DNA from: a bacterium
GTDB taxonomy: Bacteria > Patescibacteriota > UBA1384 > CAJBMM01
Assembly: GCA_027364665.1 (NCBI GenBank)
Contig: DAHXOW010000072.1
Span: 1-11,575, forward strand
Length of the DNA stretch: 11,575 nt
Direction: 5' to 3'
Part shown: in pieces, positions 7,601-11,575 of the stretch
Numbering within the stretch: position 1 is the first letter of the stretch
How the letters are laid out: every line of letters starts with the position of its first letter
Made by a program: the position numbers and the translations under genes
The notes under the pieces: generated by a model
What the model saw: only the letters and a program-made list of their open reading frames with translations
What the model was told of the DNA's origin: nothing
Databases searched by the model: none

Positions 7601-9413
7601 TAGATTCGGCCTGCTGATAAATCTTTTCGAACGTCGGTTTGTCTAACGTTTCCTGATCCAACAGAGCATTGGCAATGGCAACTAATGCCGTTTTATGTTC
7701 GTTGAGCAATTTCTTGGCCGACTTTTGTGCTTGATCAATAATTTCATGAACAGCGCGATCAATCTGAGCGGCAACTTCTTCTGAATAATTGCGCTGCTCT
7801 GATATCTCACGGCCCAAGAAAATCATTTCTTCATGCTCGCCAAAAGTTCTTGGACCAAGCTCCCGGCTCATTCCATAACGGGTCACCATGTCTCTAGCAA
7901 TCTGTGTCGCTGATTTCAGATCGCCTGACGCCCCGGTTGTTATTTGATGATAAATCAATTCTTCAGCCACCCAACCGCCCATCAAAACAACCAAATTAGC
8001 CCTGAAATGATTTTCGCTCAAATAATGGCGCTCATCACTAGGATTAGTCAGGGTATACCCCCCTGCCATTCCTCTTGGAATAATAGTAATTTTTTCTACG
8101 TTATCTGCATCTGGTAAACTCTGAGACAAAACTGCGTGACCTGCCTCGTGATAGGCGGTCATTTCACGTTCCTGATCAGAATAACGATGAGATTTGCGTT
8201 CCGGACCCATAGAAACCCTTTCCACCGCTTCTTGCAGATGATGCTGATCAATGGTCTTGCGGCTATCCCGAACAGCTAAGATTGCCGACTCATTAACAAC
8301 ATTTTTCAAATCTGCGCTGGAAAAACCCGTTGTAATTGCCGCAATTCTGTCCAAATCGACATCTTTTTCTAAGGGTTTGTTTTGGCTATGAAGTTGCAAA
8401 ACTTCCAAACGTTCCTTGCGATCAGGCAAATTAATAATCACACGACGATCAAAACGACCCGGGCGTAATAAGGCAGGATCCAAAACATCAGGACGATTAG
8501 TCGCTCCCATAACAATTACATTGTCGTCAGTTTCAAAACCATCCATTTCCACCAATATCTGATTCAAAGTCTGTTCTCGTTCGTCGTGGCTGCCCCCTAA
8601 CCCTGACCCTCGCTGTCTGCCTATTGCATCCAACTCATCGATAAAAACAATGCAAGGACTGTTGTGTTTTGCTTTCTGAAACAGATCACGTACTCGACTT
8701 GCTCCGACCCCGACAAACATTTCCACAAATTCTGAGGCTGACATAGCAAAGAATGGTACTTTTGCTTCACCTGCCACCGCTTTAGCCAATAAAGTTTTTC
8801 CGGTTCCTGGCGGGCCAACAAGTAATACCCCTTTTGGAATTTCCGCACCAAGCGCCTGAAACTTACTTGAATTTTTTAGAAAATCAACAACCTCAGACAA
8901 TTCCTGTTTTGGTTCGATTAACCCAGCGACATCTTTAAAAGTTATTGGTTTGTTGCCCTCATATGCCCTAGCGCGTGACTTACCGAAAGACATCGCCTTC
9001 ATGTTTGACCCCTGTGCCTGCCTCATAATTAAATAGAAAAAACCGATAATCAATAAAGTAGGTACCAGGGTTTCCAAAATAATTGTCCATATACCGCTAC
9101 TGTCAGACTGTTGAACATTAATAGAAACCTTATCGGGGGTAATGCCATAATCTTTCAAAGTTGCATTAGATTCTTCATTGGCAACAACCTGTGCGCCATT
9201 TGTTAAATCTGCCGTGACGGTTGTCCCTGACACGGTCAACTGTTTGACCTTGTGTGCATTAACGTCTTTAACAATTTCCGATATCGGAACTTGCTGACCG
9301 CTCGAACCGCGAGGCCAAATCATCGCCAATCCGATAATTATAACCACAAGACTAAGCAACAAATAGAAAGTATTTTTTGAGCAACCTTGCTTCATATTTT
9401 TGAATTTTATCAT
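7593..9413 (-). CDS. ftsH: ATP-dependent zinc metalloprotease FtsH
   Basis: Membrane-bound hexameric AAA+ protease that extracts and degrades misfolded membrane proteins and short-lived regulators. The 606 residues show the full layout. Helix 1 is at about 16-33, an extracytoplasmic domain at 34-107 and helix 2 at about 109-130. Walker A GPPGTGKT is at 200-207, the pore loop FVG at 233-235 and Walker B IVFIDE at 255-260. The second region of homology (GATNRPDVLDPALLRPGRFDR) carries arginine fingers R317 and R320. The zinc site HEAGH is at 422-426 with a third ligand, Asp498, in GASGDLKSAT. All catalytic residues are present. The start is the ATG at 9413; Met7 (9395) is an alternative. Neither has a clear Shine-Dalgarno, so the true start and promoter are uncertain. 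It heads the four-gene run with murJ, the unknown gene and lepA. Confidence 0.97.
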   Translation of the reverse strand: MIKFKNMKQGCSKNTFYLLLSLVVIIIGLAMIWPRGSSGQQVPISEIVKDVNAHKVKQLTVSGTTVTADLTNGAQVVANEESNATLKDYGITPDKVSINVQQSDSSGIWTIILETLVPTLLIIGFFYLIMRQAQGSNMKAMSFGKSRARAYEGNKPITFKDVAGLIEPKQELSEVVDFLKNSSKFQALGAEIPKGVLLVGPPGTGKTLLAKAVAGEAKVPFFAMSASEFVEMFVGVGASRVRDLFQKAKHNSPCIVFIDELDAIGRQRGSGLGGSHDEREQTLNQILVEMDGFETDDNVIVMGATNRPDVLDPALLRPGRFDRRVIINLPDRKERLEVLQLHSQNKPLEKDVDLDRIAAITTGFSSADLKNVVNESAILAVRDSRKTIDQHHLQEAVERVSMGPERKSHRYSDQEREMTAYHEAGHAVLSQSLPDADNVEKITIIPRGMAGGYTLTNPSDERHYLSENHFRANLVVLMGGWVAEELIYHQITTGASGDLKSATQIARDMVTRYGMSRELGPRTFGEHEEMIFLGREISEQRNYSEEVAAQIDRAVHEIIDQAQKSAKKLLNEHKTALVAIANALLDQETLDKPTFEKIYQQAESNG

Positions 9414-9510
9414 AATCTAAGGTAAAAAAATAGACCAAACACACTGTAAATTAGACTCTTAAATTTAAGTAAGTATGGCATCTTTTTGGCGTCAAAGCAC
9501 CTGGTGGCTT

Positions 9511-9554
9511 AAGATAAATCCCAAAACCTTGGCCCTTGATTTTTTGTTTATCTT
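9511..9554. repeat. Inverted repeat downstream of tRNA-Met, possible weak terminator
   Basis: AAGATAAA (9511-9518) is the exact reverse complement of TTTATCTT (9547-9554). Between them lies CCAAAACCTTGG, which can form a 4-bp inner stem. On the minus strand this would fold just after the CCA of tRNA-Met. The stem is AT-only and not followed by a clean T-run, so a terminator or 3'-processing role is only a possibility. The rest of 9414-9556, upstream of ftsH, holds no feature I can support apart from a 12-bp palindrome CTTAAATTTAAG at 9458-9469. Confidence 0.3.
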
Positions 9555-9556
9555 TT

Positions 9557-9632
9557 TGGTAGCGATGGGTGGATTTGAACCACCGACCTTGGCCTTATGA
9601 AGACCCTGCTCTAACCACTGAGCTACATCGCC
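9557..9632 (-). tRNA. tRNA with CAU anticodon, probably elongator tRNA-Met
   Basis: The cloverleaf has 73 nt plus an encoded CCA. The acceptor GGCGATG pairs with CATCGCT, ending in a G1-U72 wobble, and the D stem is GCTC/GAGC. The anticodon arm is GGGTC-TTCATAA-GGCCA with a G27-A43 mismatch and a U30-G40 wobble; the anticodon CAT is at 9599-9597. The T stem is GGTGG/CCACC. A CAU anticodon can mean elongator Met or, with lysidine at C34, Ile(AUA). The G1-U72 acceptor ending GCUACCA and the UUCAUA loop resemble Bacillus-type elongator Met as I remember it, so Met is preferred, but Ile2 is not excluded. Confidence 0.93.
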
Positions 9633-9643
9633 AAATACACAAC

Positions 9644-9665
9644 GTGCATCCTATAACAGATGCAC
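9644..9665. repeat. Perfect 7-bp inverted repeat between two tRNA genes
   Basis: GTGCATC (9644-9650) and GATGCAC (9659-9665) are exact reverse complements around an 8-nt loop, lying in the 52-nt spacer between tRNA-fMet and tRNA-Met. In a joint minus-strand transcript it would form a hairpin between the two tRNAs, possibly guiding processing. No T-run follows it, so it is not a typical intrinsic terminator. Confidence 0.5.
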
Positions 9666-9684
9666 TCTACAACAACAAATTATC

Positions 9685-9759
9685 TGGTGGCGGGGGCAGG
9701 ATTCGAACCTGCGACCTCGGGGTTATGAGCCCCACGAGCTGCCACTGCTCCACCCCGCT
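9685..9759 (-). tRNA. Initiator tRNA-fMet (anticodon CAU)
   Basis: The layout is A1-GCGGGG, TG, D stem GAGC/GCTC with a 7-nt loop, then anticodon arm TGGGG-CTCATAA-CCCCG with CAT at 9727-9725. The T arm is GCAGG-TTCGAAT-CCTGC, the 3' acceptor strand CCCCGCC, discriminator A and encoded CCA (9687-9685). Three features mark it as the initiator: no pairing at position 1-72, three G-C pairs at 29-31/39-41 in the anticodon stem, and A11-U24 in the D stem. Unusually, the unpaired end is A1:C72 where bacterial initiators usually have C1:A72. Translation initiation and Met-tRNA formylation depend on this unpaired end. Confidence 0.96.
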
Positions 9760-9796
9760 TAATTAACAGATCATTTCGCATTTTAACACCAATTAC

Positions 9797-10051
9797 TCAA
9801 TCAGGCAACTCCCGGTCAAGAACATCCCGATCAAAGCCAATAATTACTTTGGTTTTTTTTGCTTGATTCGTGAATATTAGACAAGGAACCCCGATTTGTC
9901 CGCTTTGTTCCAAAAGATTCTGTTTTGCCCTGTCGTCATTTGAAATATCAATCTCGGTCACCGTCAATCCACGCTGATCGAGATAGTCTTTCATCTTCTG
10001 ACAATGTGGACTGTCTGGTAAAAAATAATAAGTCACTTGTGATTCTGTCAT
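9797..10051 (-). CDS. Glutaredoxin-like protein with atypical SPHC active site
   Basis: An 84-residue thioredoxin-fold protein of glutaredoxin/NrdH size. It has a first strand (VTYYFLP) and an active-site region DSPHCQKMKDYL with SPHC at 14-17. The second strand (VTEIDISND) leads to the cis-Pro loop GVPCLIF (Pro56) and the terminal GFDRDVLD motif typical of small glutaredoxin-like proteins. The usual motif is CPxC with the first cysteine as nucleophile; here the first position is Ser14 (codon AGT, one base from TGT) and only Cys17 remains. Another cysteine, Cys57, follows the cis-proline. Classical dithiol reduction should therefore be lost unless Cys17 and Cys57 cooperate or Cys17 acts alone. 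A Shine-Dalgarno GAGGAAG precedes the ATG by about 8 nt. The ATG overlaps the stop of the HAD-like gene (ATGA), so the two are probably co-expressed. Fold assignment is fairly sure; activity is not. Confidence 0.87.
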   Translation of the reverse strand: MTESQVTYYFLPDSPHCQKMKDYLDQRGLTVTEIDISNDDRAKQNLLEQSGQIGVPCLIFTNQAKKTKVIIGFDRDVLDRELPD

Positions 10052-11298
10052 TGTTTCAACTTCCTCAACAACAAATAAGCATCCAACACCGCGAATAATT
10101 CACTGGGCCGATCAGCAGCGAATTCCAGACCACCTCGTGTTTCAACAAGCTGCTTAACAACAGGTTCGGCTTGTTCGCTACAGGCGATCAGCGATTCGGG
10201 TTGGCCGACTACCCATTGTAACAACGGTAAAGTCAAGTGACTATTGGCGCTGGCAACCAATAAATAACGCCCACCTCTTGCTTCGCAGACAGCCTGTACA
10301 GCCGGAACATCAGTAACCTCTGCCGGACGTATAACCGAGCCTAGCGACCCATAATGAATTAGTTCTAACATTCCTAATAGTTTATCCACTCGTTCTATAT
10401 CCCAAAGTCGTTCATCCGGGCGTTTGGCAAAAATTTTTTCTAATGAAGAATCTGCTTTTAAAAAATAATTGATTACATGATCCTCGACAGCTGCCATATC
10501 TTCCTTGACCAGGTCAGCCATAGCTGTAGCTAAAACAGATATCAAACTGGCAGCCGCCTCAGTATCAAGATTAGTATTTTTGGATCTAGCAAATGGATGA
10601 ACCCTGATACCGATAGAATATTCAGTTGCGGCAAAATAAAAACGCCGCTGAAACTCCTGGTCTTGAGTTTTTGTGGCAGCAATCAGAGCCATTCGCTCCA
10701 TTATTGTCAATAATTCGCCTCGCGTCTGGTCAAGATATTGTTTCTTTTCTTTGCCCGAGCCGGAAGCCAAATACAAACCCAACCCAGATTCATAGACCAG
10801 ACTGATTTGATTATTTGATAATGGTGTAGAACCGACAAGCGCTCCAGCCAACACCCCTGTTACGTCGGCGGAATCATGTGATAATAAAACTAGATGAGTA
10901 TTCGGATTGGCGTTTAAAAACCGCCGCAATGCCAGTGCTTGATCTTCGTTTAGTTCAGGCAAATCGTTATCACGATGACACAAATCATCCAAATGCAAAC
11001 AGAGTAATACTTCATTGCTTCCCCTATACTGCGATAACCGCTCAGCAATGCTTACCGCTTCTGAATTAATACGCGGCAAAGCTTCGATAATCATTGTTTT
11101 TTGATCATCTGACAACGCAGAGAGAATTGATTTTATTTGATCATTTATCTGGTCATAAGCAGTTTGAGCATTATGGCCCAGCAATTCATTAACTGAGGTC
11201 AATTCTGGTATCAAACTTCCTAAACGTTGAAAATGCTCGCTGTCAATTTTAGTCAGCAACTGATTGATTGTCGACACCGGATCAACTTTATTACCCAT
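10048..11298 (-). CDS. Uncharacterised protein, possible degenerate HAD (trehalose-phosphatase-like) fold
   Basis: 416 residues, soluble, no membrane helix or signal peptide. The first 90 residues look helical and are not recognised. From about 96 the order of elements follows HAD phosphatases of the OtsB/sucrose-phosphatase type. Strand VLLCLHLDDLC (97-107) stands where DxDGT is expected, and ALALRRFL...HLVLLS (121-140) resembles the motif II region. LVYESGLGLYLA (168-178) sits where 'xxENGAxI' occurs, and YSIGIRVHPF (227-236) resembles the cap strand of trehalose phosphatases. WDIERVDKLLGMLEL (299-312) resembles 'EirP..dKG.al..L', with Lys306 as motif III. VTDVPAVQAV (328-337) takes the motif IV place. 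The nucleophilic Asp appears to be His102 and the GDxxxD pair is reduced to Asp330, so catalysis is doubtful; it may be a pseudoenzyme. This is inference from pattern, not from a search. It follows a PMT gene by 62 nt and overlaps the glutaredoxin-like gene by 4 nt. The ATG has no Shine-Dalgarno. Confidence 0.85.
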   Translation of the reverse strand: MGNKVDPVSTINQLLTKIDSEHFQRLGSLIPELTSVNELLGHNAQTAYDQINDQIKSILSALSDDQKTMIIEALPRINSEAVSIAERLSQYRGSNEVLLCLHLDDLCHRDNDLPELNEDQALALRRFLNANPNTHLVLLSHDSADVTGVLAGALVGSTPLSNNQISLVYESGLGLYLASGSGKEKKQYLDQTRGELLTIMERMALIAATKTQDQEFQRRFYFAATEYSIGIRVHPFARSKNTNLDTEAAASLISVLATAMADLVKEDMAAVEDHVINYFLKADSSLEKIFAKRPDERLWDIERVDKLLGMLELIHYGSLGSVIRPAEVTDVPAVQAVCEARGGRYLLVASANSHLTLPLLQWVVGQPESLIACSEQAEPVVKQLVETRGGLEFAADRPSELFAVLDAYLLLRKLKQ

Positions 11299-11304
11299 AC
11301 TAAC

Positions 11305-11333
11305 ATGATACGCAACCTAGCCAAGTCCTGCAA
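11305..11333 (-). promoter_or_regulatory. Candidate promoter giving a leaderless transcript for the HAD-like gene
   Basis: On the minus strand TTGCAG (11333-11328, 3 of 6) is followed after 17 nt by TATCAT (11310-11305, 5 of 6 of TATAAT). The ATG at 11298 lies 6 nt beyond the -10 box, which puts the predicted first transcribed base on or next to the start codon. Together with the missing Shine-Dalgarno this suggests a leaderless mRNA. The -35 match is weak. Confidence 0.4.
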
Positions 11334-11360
11334 GCAAGGATACGTGCCATCATACCAAGA

Positions 11361-11573
11361 TCAGTATAGCCATGAGTTAATCCAGACTCTTGATTGTAAA
11401 GCACTAGTCGATAACGGCCATCCCAACCAGAAAGGTGTGAAATAAGAACTGATGAAAAACAATATCGCTAACCATAATAATACCAACCACGGATAATACT
11501 TCCAAAGTCTAGTTGTCCACCAAGTCAACATTCCTAAGGAAAAACCGTAAGCTGGTAGGTAATGATAAATAAA
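11361..11573 (-). CDS. C-terminal end of a protein O-mannosyltransferase (PMT, GT39), start outside the window
   Basis: The minus strand is open from the window edge to a TGA at 11363-11361, giving 70 residues. The first complete codon is 11573-11571. The peptide begins FIYHYLPAYGF, which matches the conserved 'FxYHYLPxxPF' segment in the C-terminal membrane domain of PMT enzymes. Two hydrophobic helices (about 7-20 and 29-44) follow, then a Trp-rich tail (YFTPFWLGWPLS, WINSWLY) also seen in this family. PMT proteins are multi-helix membrane enzymes that move mannose from polyprenyl-phosphate-mannose to Ser/Thr of secreted proteins. The catalytic N-terminal Asp-Glu region is not in the window, so activity cannot be judged. 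Short hydrophobic fragments can mislead, but the YHYLP block is distinctive. Confidence 0.75.
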   Translation of the reverse strand, partial: FIYHYLPAYGFSLGMLTWWTTRLWKYYPWLVLLWLAILFFISSYFTPFWLGWPLSTSALQSRVWINSWLY

Positions 11574-11575
11574 CA

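Noticed and set aside
9480..9559. Direct repeat ATCTTTTTGG at 9480-9489 and 9550-9559, the second touching the tRNA-Met CCA end; considered as an attachment-site scar
   Set aside because: Only 10 bp, 70 bp apart, with no integrase or foreign gene between or nearby.
9475..9600. 41-codon plus-strand reading frame from ATG 9475, Trp-rich with a hydrophobic stretch
   Set aside because: It has no ribosome site and runs antisense into the tRNA-Met gene, which supplies its last third. Probably chance.
9569..9766. Plus-strand frame across the two CAU tRNAs
   Set aside because: It is an antisense reading of the tRNA genes with their typical DLNHRP and GRIRTCDL false peptides.
11227..11445. Plus-strand frame across the HAD-like gene start and the PMT tail
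   Set aside because: Antisense to two better supported genes and to the promoter region; no recognisable domain.

Overview
The window looks like a core-gene stretch of a small, fast-evolving bacterium. I place it, by inference only, near the Candidate Phyla Radiation (Patescibacteria). The reasons are tightly packed and overlapping genes, a stripped-down DnaJ without zinc finger, a divergent MurJ, several short secreted or membrane proteins of unknown function, and a PMT-type mannosyltransferase. TGA is used as a normal stop (dnaK, lepA, murJ and ftsH all end in TGA), so the recoded-UGA lineages (Gracilibacteria, SR1) are unlikely. The base composition is moderately AT-rich by eye. No mobile element, CRISPR array, phage gene or plasmid origin was seen.

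Plus strand, 1-3488: a chaperone cluster. It opens with the 3' four fifths of dnaK (cut by the window edge). A membrane-anchored Ser-rich protein of unknown function follows, overlapping dnaK by 4 nt. Three bases later comes a compact DnaJ (J domain, G/F linker, one C-terminal beta domain). A five-helix membrane protein of unknown function and a tRNA-Lys(UUU) complete this strand. The plus-strand and minus-strand units converge at about 3489-3595, where I see no convincing terminator.

Minus strand, 9413 down to 3596: four genes with overlapping ends, probably one operon: ftsH (membrane AAA protease), murJ (lipid II flippase), a one-helix extracytoplasmic protein that resembles the YpmS/LmeA-type small domains, and lepA (EF4). 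They join membrane protein quality control, cell wall precursor export and translation under stress.

Minus strand, 9759 down to 9557: two tRNA genes with CAU anticodons, an initiator tRNA-fMet and a probable elongator tRNA-Met, separated by a perfect 7-bp inverted repeat. All three tRNAs in the window encode the CCA tail.

Minus strand, 11573 down to 9797: the last 70 codons of a protein O-mannosyltransferase (PMT family; open at the window edge and easy to miss), then a 416-residue protein that reads like a HAD/trehalose-phosphatase fold with lost catalytic residues, then a glutaredoxin-like protein (ATGA overlap) whose active site reads SPHC instead of CPxC. A promoter-like sequence in front of the HAD-like gene would start the transcript at its ATG.

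The least ordinary items are the unknown gene inside the dnaK-dnaJ pair, the minimal DnaJ, the apparent pseudo-phosphatase linked to an atypical glutaredoxin, the unusual A1:C72 end of the initiator tRNA, and the unknown gene between murJ and lepA. I did not find a clear-cut new multi-gene system such as a defence or biosynthetic island.
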